Under the pieces are notes generated by a model. It was given only the letters and a program-made list of their open reading frames with translations. It did not search any database and had not been told where the DNA came from. DNA of 64,000 nt from Tretioscincus oriximinensis (lineage: Eukaryota > Chordata > Lepidosauria > Squamata > Gymnophthalmidae). Position numbers and translations under genes: made by a program. Location: assembly GCA_022410635.1 (NCBI GenBank), contig JAJVDF010000125.1, positions 2,003,498 through 2,067,497 on the forward strand. Reading direction: 5' to 3'. Shown piece by piece: positions 47,806 to 60,104 of this stretch (positions within the stretch are counted from its first letter, which is position 1; each line of letters begins with the position of its first letter).

Positions 47806-48667
47806 ATGTTTTGAAAGGAAAGCCACTTTTAATTTTCAGGGTTTTAAAAAAAAATCAGGAAAAAGTTCAGTTTGGATGATAGTGATGATTAGTNCAAATA
47901 AATATGATTGAATCTAATTAATTATTTTTTCTTTTTAAAGCAGTAAAGAAATAAAATTAAGACTACCAGGAAAAAATGCAGGACAGCAGTGCTGCATTTA
48001 TTTTTAAGAGATGTGCAAATGGGGAAATTTCAGCAATTGCTGCACATATTATATGTTGCACCTGTTGAACTTCCTCTTTGATATGCTCATAGATGCAGCA
48101 TTGTTTACTGCCTTTTTCCTGGCAACCTAAATAAAACTGATGACAAAAATATTTTCAGCACTTTGGAATCTCTATAATCTGGTACTATTTAGAAATAAAT
48201 TTATTAACTGCATGCTACATTAAACTGTGTGAACTTGGAACAAAAATTAAAAACATTAACTACAAAAACTCTGCAGGTGCAACTGCAGAACAGTACATTA
48301 CATGATCAATGGCAACTTACATTAAGTGAGTGCATAATTACAGCAATTTAATGTGAATAATAAATTTTATTATAACATAGAATCATTAAGTGATTTACAA
48401 TTATTAAGAAAGTGTATCATACAGAAGGAATTAACTTCAAGCCATAGTAGTTTTTAATAAAAAGTGTTATTTAGCAGAATGAACTTTTAATTTTTTTCCC
48501 CAATTATAATAAAAAGAAAGCATTTTTCTACTAAATCATTATTTCTCTTCCTCACCGTTATTCACCTTTATATACCAGGCAGGGACAAAATCTCCCTATA
48601 TGGTACCTTGCCAACTAAGATAAAGAAAATATTTGGCACTCACAAATTATGGATTTCGAGAGGAAAT

Positions 48668-48848
48668 TAAGAACCTGAGAAGAGCCTACTGGATGAGACC
48701 ACAGCTCATCTAGTCCAGCATAATGTATCACACAATACTCCACTAACTGCTTCTGGACATTCTCATGCAGAAGACAAAGGGCACTTTTTTAAAAGTTACC
48801 TGATCCTGCTTCCCAACAAATGGCCTTTAGAGGCATCCTATTTATCTC
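48668..48848 (-). mobile_element. CR1/L3-like LINE 3' UTR fragment
   Basis: AAGAACCTGAGAAGAGCCTA, CTGGATGAGACCACAGCTC and ATCTAGTCCAGCATAATG match the complement of the 3' end at 40614-40700. It is diverged and 5' truncated. Confidence 0.65.
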
Positions 48849-49009
48849 TCCAACCTGAAGCCTGTACTAAGGTATCAAGTCTAACAGATGTGTTTTGACC
48901 ATGTCTGGGCACAGCCTCTCTTTCTTCCACAAAACTAGTCAGAGGAAACAGTTCATCAAATGCCTGGGTGTAGATCCATATTACCATGTGATAAAATCCT
49001 CCCAAAATA

Positions 49010-49221
49010 CAGGGTGCTTCAAAAAATGTATACACACTTTGAACTTTCATATGATGTACAGAATCAGTGGTGACTCGTACTCGGAATTGTATTGATGCTG
49101 CAGGTCACCAATTTGAACAGTATTAACATTTGTTATTTATTTAACTTTGTAGAACAGTAGAACACTAAATAAATTTTCTATGGAAGTTCACAGTGTGTAT
49201 ACATTTTTTTGAAGAACCCTG
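49010..49221. mobile_element. Mariner-type MITE with TA target duplication
   Basis: The left end CAGGGTGCTTCAAAAAATG and TATACACACTTTGAACTT matches the complement of the right end (CAGGGTTCTTCAAAAAAATG, TATACACACTGTGAACTT), giving terminal inverted repeats of about 37 bases. TA dinucleotides flank both ends (49008-49009, 49222-49223). At 212 bases it has no transposase. Confidence 0.85.
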
Positions 49222-49362
49222 TATTGTTGTGCGGTGTATTTTCACTAGGAGGCTATTTCAAAACCAGAAGGATTATTTTGCAAGTCACAATCCTGTCACT
49301 TATGAGGACAGCAGAACTGCTAATGCACTATGTTGCACTGGACACAGGTCTGGGCAAGTCTT

Positions 49363-49511
49363 AGGCTGCATCCTCACATCACATGTATTCTACTATAGCT
49401 GGATATTCCACAATAAAGAACTGTAGGGACTCATTTATTCCTGAATATCCATGCTTTATTACGGAATATCCACTTATAGAGTAATAAATAAGTGATTTGG
49501 GGATGCAACCT
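49363..49511. repeat. Foldback MITE, AGCCTGCATCC family, copy 2
   Basis: AGGCTGCATCCTCACATCAC at the left pairs with the complement of GTGATTTGGGGATGCAACCT at the right. TGGATATTCCACAATAAAG pairs with CTTTATTACGGAATATCCA. It lies 1.6 kb from copy 1. Confidence 0.7.
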
Positions 49512-51832
49512 AACACTGGCAGTGTTGTTTGAATAGGTCTACCAGAGTTCTAGCAGATGCTAAGCCAGTCTTTGTGGGGATGGTTTAGGAAGAATACAGT
49601 TTGGTACCACATAAAATTGTATCACTAAAATTTGTCCCCAGGTGACTGGATATGTCAAAAGCTGTCTTCAAAGACTGGTAATCTTTTGAACTAGTGTGGG
49701 AGCTGTCTCAAAACAGCAGGAGTAATCTAGTGACTGGAATCATTCCAGCCTCACCTAATCCTACTTGATGGAGCTAGTAAGGTAAGAACAAAAACGGCCC
49801 TACATTATTTGTAAATTTTTCTAGCATCAGGATTAATCAACTTGATGGAAGCAGAAATATACCAAGTGTTCCTCTATATAAATAGGTTATTGGATTGGGC
49901 ATAACTTCTGTAGGAAATCCTATTTACATGGTTGATTAGTTAAGTAGGCCATATGTTAAATTGATGGAAGCTTGCTTTAAAACTGCTACATAACTGTACC
50001 ACTGTAAAAGAAAAATTCTAATGTCTTGCTTAGCATAAGCTGCACCATTTAAAGTTATAATCATCTTATATTAGAAGTACAAAAGGTTAAAAGAAGTAAT
50101 AACTNGTTAACTTCTGACTATTCTCTGGGAGTCATAAATAAGTGTCAAGATGCTTCTCAATCAGGAAAAGGAACCACAATCTTTTGGGGAAGTGAAAACA
50201 ATCTGTTAAAACCACAATGCATCTACAAGTATGAGCAAATCGTTGGGAGGGGGCCTACTAAAACNATATACTGTGACATTTGTATAATCTACTCTTTTCC
50301 GATTAGTTTGTGCTATGCTTATGTCTAACCGATCAGCTGCACCCTATAAAACTGGTTGTCTGTCCATGAAATGGCAGAGACCTACTTTANTCTTTCACAT
50401 GAAATAAATTTCAACTGCTATTTTAGTTCATGATTTGGCCGAGTAATTTTTCTTTAACACCACTAACTTAAAGGAAGCACATCTATGCATACTTATGCAT
50501 AATATTTTCACATCTATTTCATTTATGTTGTCTTTCATCATTGTTGTGATATAGTGTAGAACAAAAAAACATACTGAAAGCTCAAAGAAATAAAAGATTG
50601 TAGAACTCTCAATTAAAAAAATTCAGTATTGAAGCAGGGTTATGTCTGAAATGGTTTGAAATACTTATGAATTGTTTGTATAATTGGATTATTTATTTAT
50701 TTATTTATATTTCTATACCACCCTTACAGATCTTATTTCCACAAAATACCTAATAGTTACTGTTAAAATAGTGCTTTCACATACAACATATTAAAGGTGG
50801 TTCAGAAACAATTTAGGTTACATATACATGCACTCACACCATGTACATTAAAGGCCAGAAAATGTGCTCCCAAAGCATATTTGAGGTGAACTGGTGGTAG
50901 GATGAAAATTGGATGAGAACACTAATGTTACATGATACGACTTTCAAATCTTTTGAAGTCATTTTTATTTAACAATGTTTATATGCAGCCTTACTTAATT
51001 CTAGAACAAAACTATGCATTATGCAGTAGCTAAATAACCAAGGACTTCTCCTTTTTGTAACCCTACCAAGAAATGAAAGATACCTTACAATACACAGCTT
51101 TAATGCTGCCAGTTTTATTTATTCTAATTTAGAATAAATATTATGTAGAGCTTATAATTTATTGCTAAAGTTTGGAGCATTATGCCACATATCAACCAGT
51201 TTTGGTGTCAGAATAAACCGAGTTATAAAACTATGATTAAATAACAGATAAAAAATATTGTATATAAATGCCATAAAATTGTAAATCATAGAAATAAAAT
51301 GTGTCATACATAGGACTTTACAAACTTCCAAGTTACAAACAACCAATTGTCTCTCCCTGCATTCTAGTGAGCTGTAATATTTCACCACCTATTGTGATGA
51401 GTGCATTTTTTGGGTATGTCAAGAGATTTCTATCAGAGATTTACTTTAGTAAAAGACAGTAGGTGTATTTCCCTATTGGTTAATATAATACAAATGACAA
51501 CTTGTTAAAATAAATTTATGAAGAACGGGAAATAAATAACTTGAATGTCATCCCAGAAATGTGCTTGCAATTGGTAATTGCTCTAAGGTCACCTTATTCA
51601 TACTTGCTTTCCAAGCTTAGTAAAAGGGAACAAACTAGATAACGATAAAAACATTTAAACATTGATTAAACACTGTACTAACTCCCCCCCCCCCCCGAAA
51701 GCATACAGTACACCACTTTTTTAAAAAGAATAGCACTCTAAATGATACAAAGTCAAAATGTAGGTTACTGTTAAGTCCCTCCTATCCTATATTTTTGCTC
51801 TCTCCTTACTTAACCCTCTCCTCTGATGATAA

Positions 51833-51914
51833 TATACTGCTCAAAACAATTAAGGGAACACTTAGTGTTATACTGTTATGTTAAAGTGTTCCCTTAATTG
51901 TTTTGAGTAGTATA
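51833..51914. mobile_element. Minimal Tc1/mariner-type inverted-repeat element
   Basis: TATACTGCTCAAAACAATTA, AGGGAACACTTA is mirrored by TAAAGTGTTCCC, TTAATTGTTTTGAGTAGTATA, with a loop of about 16 bases. TACTGCTCAAAA(A/C)AATTAAGGGAACACTT resembles the terminal repeat of a Tc1-type family found in fish, lampreys and squamates. Only the ends remain. Confidence 0.75.
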
Positions 51915-52107
51915 TATTAGCATCCAGTAACAGCTGTGGGCATCAAAAATGCAAAAAATCACTATGTTAATTTTTTGGGNTGGGGTGGGTAGGGGGTGAA
52001 TGAGTTATTAACTGAGTTAACCAAAACATACATCAATAGGAGTTCACGTTTTGAATAATAAGAATTATATGTCACCAAGGGGCAGGGAGCATCAGGGTTT
52101 TAGAGCT

Positions 52108-52405
52108 GCTTAGAAGAACTGGGTTTTTATACCCCACTTTTCTCAATCAAAGGGACTGAAAGTGGCTTACAAGTGTATTTGTCACCCGAAAGCTTACATT
52201 CTATCTTCCCCACCAGGCTCTGGTGGTTCCCATTTATCTAGTTGTAGTCAGTTGCAATTTCTTGCAATTCTTGCTTTTAAATAGCTGAGTTGGCTAGGGC
52301 TACAGGCTAGAAGGTGCTCATCCCTCCCAATGTCCGACACAGCGCCTCGAAACCCAATCTCTCAGTTGAGAGACCACCTCCTTAGTAACTGACCCATTAG
52401 GTGGG
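52108..52405 (-). repeat. tRNA-derived SINE, copy D
   Basis: The reverse complement has GAGAGATTGGGTTTCGAGGC, CTGTAGCCCTAGCCAACTCAG, GGAACCACCAGAGCCTGG, TTCAGTCCCTTTGATTGAG and AAAAGTGGGGTATAAAAACCC with a short TTC tail. The tail is reduced compared with copies A and B. Confidence 0.75.
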
Positions 52406-52458
52406 TCATGGCCAAAAAAAGGTTGGAACGACTGTACTCTGCAATTAGCTTCAATTTA

Positions 52459-52498
52459 AATAACAATAACAATAACAATAACAATAATAATAATAAGT
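52459..52498 (+). repeat. Microsatellite (AATAAC)n / (AAT)n
   Basis: About 40 bases of AATAAC units followed by AAT units. Confidence 0.9.
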
Positions 52499-52841
52499 CT
52501 TAAGTATTTAAATGTTAATTTTCCTCTACCTCAAATGGAATCTAGAAATTTTGAAGGAGTAATCTAGGTATCATAATTAGATGAATTACAGTTAAAGAAA
52601 CCAGCAAAACTTTGATAAGTCATCAGAATTAAATGAATTAAAACAAGTATATAATGAATAATCAGAGTGTCTTATATTTCTATTCTGGCTATAATCTATA
52701 TATTGAAAAGGCAAATAGTTTTAACAGAGATTTTAAATTTTCCCTCTATGGTAATATATCCTGCCAATAAAATCTTGATCACTTGGACGACAAATAATAA
52801 AACTGGAATATATGAAGAAACAGTATCTACTGAAATCTCAC

Positions 52842-52923
52842 CATAATGCATGTAACAGTTTCCCTTGGTGGGATCCAGCTGAATGGCTTTTAAGAAATAC
52901 TTTTCTGCCTCATTCTTACGACC
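52842..52923 (-). CDS. TMTC2: TMTC2 internal coding exon (fourth from last)
   Basis: The exon follows a CCCCTTAAG acceptor and reads GRKNEAEKYFLKAIQLDPTK, then GNCYMHY, followed by the first base of a Gly codon. A GTGAGA donor follows. Length is 82 bases (27 codons plus 1), so it starts in phase 0, matching the previous exon, and ends in phase 1, matching the GT start of the next. NEAEKYFLKAIQLDP is a textbook TPR helix B ending in the Asp-Pro turn. Both neighbouring introns are repeat-rich. Confidence 0.9.
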
Positions 52924-55333
52924 CTTAAGGGGAAGGAGGGGAGAGAAGAAAAAACAGAAAAATTATTTGAACACAGCCTCATTGCAACTTTGCCATCGTT
53001 AAGCACAGACAATATAAAAATCTAAAACAGGGAGCAGGGAACATTTACACAACTTCTATAAAGGACATAGTATCCTGGCATGAATGAAAAGCAATGAGTG
53101 TTCACGTTTGCTACATTTATTAATACTTGTAGTCCCTTGGTTAGAATAGTTTCTGTTTCTTTTTATGCGAGTTCATTTTACAGTCGCTAGAATTTAAAGT
53201 AGGGAACCTACTGATCTTTTTTTCACATATGTTTTATCAAGAACATTTTCTATACTTGCATAGTTTATATGTAAGGTAAGATAGGCTGCAGTGAACTTCA
53301 CTCCAAAGCCTGTCATCTTTTGGAAGAATGAGCATAAAAGTTATTTTATACATGCACTTTTCATACCTCTCTCTTGTGCTACAGACTATGGCCCCATCTA
53401 GACTGCTGCCTTCTGTAGCAGTATTTTGTTTACAATGCTATAAAGGATTTATGCTTTCTCATCTGACTGTCCATACATATAAAGAGATCACCTCTCCTTC
53501 CAAANAAACCCAACTGTAATTTCTTGCTTGTACTTGTATGGTCTGTATTGGCTGTTGGATTCTCTTGTTCTGGAGCAGATTAATTCAAAGGAAGGTTGCA
53601 TGAATTTGGGGGCTAAAGAAAGAATATCACTTGCAGGTTCTGAGCACTGTGCTCCAAATATCTTAGTAAAAGTGAGAGCAATGCACTTAAGTCAACCNAT
53701 GAAACGTTTCAGAGATCTTCTTCCACATGGTGAACCACAACTAAGGAGTCACAGCCTTTGCCAGCATACTCTTTTCATATTGGGTGGAGCATGGCCCAAC
53801 CTGGGTGATAAAAATGGCATCCCAGAATGGAATACCAGTAGGCTAGAACATAACAGGGATATTTGAAGAATGCACACCTCTTTGTTCCAGTTTAGCAAAG
53901 CTCTCTATATGGTATTGCAGCAAACTATTTAAACAAAGTAGACTCTCCTTGAACTTCAAGGCAAGGNACTTCCATGAGCTTCACAGCAGTACAGGTAGCT
54001 TGAGGATTGTCCAATATAATTCATCCAAGTATGTATAGACTTGTTCCAGGACAGTTGGACAGCTGTAATTGAAAACTGTTCCAGTATGAGCTACAAAGCT
54101 GTTGTGATCAAGCCCACATGAAATATATTCACAAAAACATTAGCANTGTTTAGCATTCATTTCTGATTATGTGTTCCTTGCATTTCCATAGACCTGGAAT
54201 TTTACTCTCCTGTCATGCTGGAGAGTAAAATGAAAAAGGTAATAAACAGTAATACACCTAAGAAAATACAATAAAAAAGAAGAATCTCAGAAAATATTTC
54301 TCAGCTGAGGTTGATTATGANGATCAAAAATCTCTTTAAAATGGTACAATAAAACACAGACATTTAAAACAAGAATAACACGTTTTCTTCATCTAGCAAA
54401 ATCTAAGGTCCCTTCTTCCATGNACATACTTCTTTCATGTGTATACTCAGCACTTCACCCTGAATATGAAGCAGGATTTTGGCTATGGGGTAAGACCTCA
54501 ATATTTCTTGTGTAATCAGCCCACAAGCCAAGAAGTACAACTTACTGGGAAATTCCATAGCAAAAATCCTTTATACAGCTCATTTTAAAACCCATTTTAT
54601 CAGTTTATAATGTGCTGCTACAGTGGTGAATTGATTGACCTGACTGTCAAATCAAGTGCTACTGTGCCTTAAATTAATGTTTTAAACNTAGTTTGGAGGT
54701 AGCCTAGCAAAAGTCTCATGTCAGAAAATAATAACTCAAAAGTCTCTCAAACTACTGGCCAAGGCAAGAAAACACAGATAACACCAACCGGGAAAATTTA
54801 TTATTATTTGCATTAGATGATTAATGGTAGTATCTCACTATACCATCCAGATTTCACTTAATTTTTCAGAAAACAAACATTTTTTACATTTCTGTCTGCA
54901 TTAACATAAAAATAAAACTCAGTTGTTGCTATTGTTATTGGATTGTCTAATTACAGATGTTAAACTGATATTTTTAAATGTTATTTTATGACTGCTATAT
55001 ATTGTAATTTGTGTATGTGAACATAATGAACATTAAGTTTTACAGTTCTAACTTTTAGACTTAATCAGTGAAAATTTAGTATCTAAAAAGGAACTAATAC
55101 TTAGATGTTATACACTTACCTACTTTTTTTACTTAAAAAACCCTGTCTGATATCATGAAATTAAATTATTTAACAGCATAACACGTTTCATTACTAATCG
55201 TAACAATTACCCTATTTTTATCTCCTTGAGGCAATACATTTATGCTTGTTTTTTCCAAAAAGCCAATATCAATACTTAATTCTTAATACTATCAAGATAA
55301 AATAGAAGTTTCTATAGACTTTTAACTTGCAGC
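52924..55333. other. TMTC2 intron, nothing recognised
   Basis: AT-rich intron. A + strand frame of 112 codons at 53528 has no recognisable domain and contains an ambiguous base. Confidence 0.4.
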
Positions 55334-55650
55334 TAAGGGAGGAGAGAAAGAAAAAGAGAAAGAAGAGCAAGAAGGGAGGGAGGGAATGGGAAGAGGGGGT
55401 GATGGAGGGAGAAATGAAGCAGAATAGGAAGAAGAAGAAGAAGAAGAGGAAGAGGAAGAAGTAGAGGAGGGAGGGAAGAAAAGAGGAGGTAGGGATGAAA
55501 AGGAGGAGGAAAATGGAGGGAGAAGGGAGCTAAGAAATGGAAAAGGAAGAAGAAGAGGCAGAACAGGAAGAAGAGAAAGAAGAAAAAGAGGAGGAAGAAC
55601 ATGAGGAGGAAGAGGAAGAAGAGAGAGAAGGAAGAAATGGAGGTGAAACA
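55334..55650 (+). repeat. Polypurine tract, (GAAGA/GGA)n
   Basis: About 315 bases almost entirely A and G, with GAAGAAGAAGAGGAAGAGG type repeats. The Leu/Pro/Phe-rich minus-strand frame and the Glu-rich + frame across it are composition artefacts. Confidence 0.9.
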
Positions 55651-57189
55651 GAAATTTGGCTCGTGGGTTCTGCAGGCCCCAGGAGGTCCAAAAACAAATT
55701 TTTAACCCTGTCTACTAGTTAGCAATAAAAAATGAGGAAATAAATATTGGTTATAAGATGCTACCTAGTCCATATTCTTTCTTATAGTTAATTACTACTA
55801 ATTTCTAATCTAATAAAATTCAAGAAGGTATGCCATGGATAATGTTGCTGTAGCAGATAAGGAGGCAAAGCGGAAACTCAGGTAAATTGCTTATCATGAC
55901 GTTTACTAGGACATGAGTTGAGGTATTAATTTAAACCCAGTTCTAGTAATACAGTTCTATCTCAATTGGTAGAAATAAGAAAAGCACTGATCAGATATCC
56001 TTCTTAATTACTTTAACCTGGATCACTTCTAGCTACTCTGAAAATTCTTTGAAGCATTCAACGTCTCTTCTACTTATCTATAAGTACAAAACATATGGGA
56101 ATGTTCAAACCAAAATGATCTTTCATGAAAGTAGTAGCTGAAAGCATTTATTTTCTTTCTGACTTCATGCAATATAATATATTATTTCTCTTCCAGCATA
56201 TTTTCACTAGGNAAATCTAACAGAAGCTTCACTTACATTGCAGTCCAAAACATCAGAAAAAGTTACAGTACACTCAGGATCAAGTTTAATCTGGAATACT
56301 GTTTGCTGTCTGACCAGCTGTGCAGGGGTAAATGCAAGATGTATCTCAGTAAAGTGACATTCTTCAGTTGAAACAATCTCAAATGTTCCAACTGTTTACC
56401 ATTGCCAGTTTCCTGCCCATACAGACAATACTGTACAAAAAGAAAGTGCTGTGTTCGTGAAACACTCATTTTTTTGTCTTCAAGGAATTTTGTGCTTGTG
56501 TGTCTGTTATGAAAAGTTCCTCTAAGACTGTCATGGAGCAGAGGACAAGCCATTCATTTCTGTACCGTGAAAATTAGCTTTTCAGGAGCATTAGAAAAAC
56601 CAATTTACACTGCAGGATAGCATGGAATGCCTGAGCACCTTCTGCTCCAGTGCTTGATTTCCACTACCTCTTCAAACGTCATGTGTGTGTGCGCTGTAGG
56701 TGCTGCCTTATATTCTTCAGTCTGCGCAGAAGGCTCCTACTGATCTATCTGCTGCAGACTCAAAGTAAAAACAACAACACAGGAATTAGGCCCCAGTGGG
56801 GCACTTCTAATGACACTCTTGATTTTTTACATTTATAAATACAAACACATAGTTGAAGTAAATGTTTTAGGCCCAGCCATCAGTCTCTCCGGAGGCTCTT
56901 CACTCAAAGAAAACTGATCTTGTAGCACTTTCGTTAGAACTTTTCACTGTTCAGGGACTTAGGAAAAACATAATGGTAACTTTAATGGCCTTAGGTTAAT
57001 GCACTAAGTAATATTTATATATACCAGTGGGTTTGAAAACTCATTTAAATGACTTGAAAACTCATTTAAAATAGCAGAGTCTATTTTTTTAATTACAATT
57101 ATTTGCTAATATAAAACATTTTATTCAAAAAGATTGACATTTTTTAAAAAATTTAAAAATCTGTTTGCAAAAGATGTAGAAAACTGCAG
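55651..57189. other. TMTC2 intron, nothing recognised
   Basis: AT-rich intron. A tandem ACTTGAAAACTCATTTAAA doublet occurs at 57035-57070. A short + strand frame ATGGATAATG.. at 55835-55885 (16 codons) has no support. Confidence 0.4.
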
Positions 57190-57335
57190 CGTGTCGAGAA
57201 TAGTTGAAGATTTTGCCTTGTTCTGTTCCAGACTGCTCACGTGCAAATGGTGGGCCTTAGTGTGAGACAGAATGCTGGACTAGATGGGCTTTGGCCCAAT
57301 TCAGCAAGGCTCATCTTATGTTTTTAAAACTGCAT
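57190..57335 (+). mobile_element. CR1/L3-like LINE 3' end fragment
   Basis: GAAGATTTTGCCTTGTTCTG, GCTGGACTAGATGGGCTTTG and GCCCAATTCAGCAAGGCTC match the tail of 7490-8925 in the same orientation. Confidence 0.7.
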
Positions 57336-57584
57336 GAACATTCCATTAGTGGATCTTCTGTTCCCCTGCCCCTTTTCCCCATTAATGCCAATAGCAAATG
57401 GAGAACTGCTATGCATTTAGGTGAGGTTGGAGACTCTGAGCATGCTGAAAAATTCAGCAGTTGAAGCAGCTAACAGAAGACGGATTAATGTGGTCAAGCA
57501 GTACTGAGTAATGTACTTGTAGAGCTTCTCATACTGTCAGGCAACAATTAGTTTACTCCCTGGACCAAATTCATATTAAACATA

Positions 57585-57781
57585 GGCTGACCAGGTGATC
57601 CCTTTTTTGGGTGGGTGGGTGGGTGAAAAACCGGTTTTGGGGTGCCTCCCAGTTTTTTCTGAGGAAAATCTTTTCAAAAAAAGATTTTTTTTTCCAAAAA
57701 CATTTTTTTCCTCAGAAAAAACCGGGAGGCACCCCCAAAATGGGTTTTCAACCCCCCAAAAAAGGGGTCATCTGGTCAGCC
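57585..57781. mobile_element. Foldback DNA element with TA target duplication
   Basis: GGCTGACCAGGTGATCCCTT..GGGGTGCCTCCCAGTTTTTT..CTGAGGAAAA on the left is mirrored by the right arm ending GGTCATCTGGTCAGCC. The arms are about 90 bases around AAAGATTTTTTTTTCC and the whole is about 197 bases. TA dinucleotides flank both ends (57583-57584, 57782-57783). A second copy survives as an arm at 16605-16655. Confidence 0.8.
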
Positions 57782-57783
57782 TA

Positions 57784-60104
57784 CATGATGTATCCTGTTA
57801 AAAGAAAATCAAAATTTATTCTCTTCAGTTAAACAAGGAATAGGTATGCAGGGAAAATTGAATTACGCTCATTTGGATTCACTAACGAAGAAAATCTTAA
57901 GATGTACTGCAGCAAAAGTCCTACACTGCTCGAAAAGATCTCACNAAGAGGAGTCAAGAAGCTGGAGTCAGTAACAGAGGGAACTATCATTGAAGGATAA
58001 TATGAACCAAGCACTTCAAAATAAAAACTGTTTAATTGCTACTAGATAGAGCATTTTTTCAGTTACAAAAATTAATCAGTTTTTCAGTTGTCCTTTCTCA
58101 GGACCCACAAAAAACTCTTTCAAGCAAAATAATAACTTCAACATGCTTCCAGAGTTTCNTCTTTGTTCATCTCAANGTCTGGCAATACCTTCCTGACAAC
58201 AATTGTTTACCAGTGATTGGTCACTTGTATGCATGGTTTCTTTTTGTTGCTTTCCAATATATATATACTTTTGTCTTCTGATTGGCTATATTTTCCTCTT
58301 TTATACTTCTGAAGTTCCCTGAAATAAATAATCACTCTATGTAGCTATGCTTTAAATGAAGAGGAAAGATCCCATATCATAATATGATAATATTATGGAT
58401 TGTGTTCCTGTCTTTACAGTGTCAAATTCAACCGGGAAGCACCTCATAAAATGTGTCTGATCATACCCTTTGGGAACTGCAAGAAATTTCTAACTTCCTA
58501 GTCAGTTCTGGCTATTTGGTGAAGTTTCTTCTGAAAGATCACATGAATATGAAATTATACAGTTTGATAAAGAAAACTTCTACAAAATCTTTAAATTGCT
58601 GGAATTCACACTGTTAGTTCTGGAAGATAAAAAAAAATACATGGCGAAAGGCATTCTTTACTAATGTTCTTTCTGTCAGTAGGAAGTAAGCCAAGTTGGC
58701 CAATGACGGTAATAAATTATATTAACTGATCACTAAGAAAAATGCACATTTCACCAGGTAAAAGAAAAAAGGCATGTTGTCACTTGATGATCTAAAAATT
58801 AAGATCATTTTTTAATTTTATAATCACAAAATTCTGGCAAGCACACAAACGTACTGTAATTGGCTAACAGCACAAATGTAAACATAGCTTAATTCAAAGG
58901 AACAGAAGTTGACAAGTGCAGTACTATGCAAAAGTAACCTATTTGCCACAGAAAATACCTTGATTAAAGGCTTTGGACAAATAACTTTGTAAAGATAAAC
59001 AATATGAAGATCATACTGGATGATAAAAATAACTGAAACCATCAATCTTCCACAGATCTTCCTGAGACAAAGACTGAAACACTCTCTGCCCATCCTTAGT
59101 TCAGGTGAATGCTTAAACATCCTATAAGCCTTTGAGCTAGTCATTTTTCAGAGGTTTTCCCCAAACCTGATCCTGGCCATAATGTTTTCTTCTAGCAATA
59201 CCCAGGCTTGACTACTAATGCACCTGTATATTAGATTGCCCGTTAAAACATTTCAAAAGCTTCACTTACTCTCAAATGCCACAGGCAGCTGTCACAAGNT
59301 TTATGTGGCATATTTCACCAGGTAAAACGGCTTCAGTTTCTGCCTGAGTTTTTCTAAGCACAATTGAAAGTTCTGCTTTATAACTTTAAAAACCTATATT
59401 GCTTCTCTACGAACCTGCCTTCACCTTAAGCAGGCTCTTCTCTAGAGATAGATAAGGATGAAGGGGCAGTGAAAAAAATCCCAGCTTGAAACACATTTTT
59501 CATGAAAGACTGCTCACATTTTTTTAAAGAGGAACAAAGGACCAAGTCACAAATCACAGAAAAAAGGAAGGAAATCTCTAGGTGTGTAGAAGAAAAATTT
59601 ATTGAACCCATTATATTGTAAACTGAGCTGTACAACTATAGGCAGAACAAGCCTATACAATGAAGCACTTATGCCAGTTATAATAATGCCATCCTCCACA
59701 TATTCTTTATTTTTTAAAAAAACTTTAAAATAAAATTGGAAAAAGCTATTTCTACGAGGAAATTTCTGTCTGTGGAATCCATGCCCCCTATTTACAAACA
59801 TGACATTCACGTATTTCTCATCCTTTACCAGCTAACGATTTTGTTATTTGTCTAAAAAGTTAAGGTGACAGGGAGGACAATTAAAAAGACAACTTCAAAT
59901 GGAATTCTTCCCAGACAAACTATGTAGCTAAGTCTAATGCCATATATCTCCTCTTCTTCCTCCTTTCCCTTCCTCCTCAACTTTCCCCTTTATACAATTT
60001 CTGCCAAATATCTTTAGAAAAACAGTGTATATCTAAATTAAATGGGTATATGAATGGAACATCAGCTGCTAAATTTATATATCATTTTTAATCTGGTTAA
60101 AAGG
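57784..60104. other. TMTC2 intron, nothing recognised
   Basis: AT-rich. Open frames up to 106 codons show no domain. Confidence 0.4.

Noticed and set aside
55333..55722. Leu/Pro/Phe-rich and Glu-rich overlapping frames
   Set aside because: Composition artefact of the polypurine tract.
55835..55885. 16-codon frame MDNVAVADKEAKRKLR ending at a GGTAA that could be a donor
   Set aside because: Too short, no upstream exon, wrong strand for TMTC2; probably chance.
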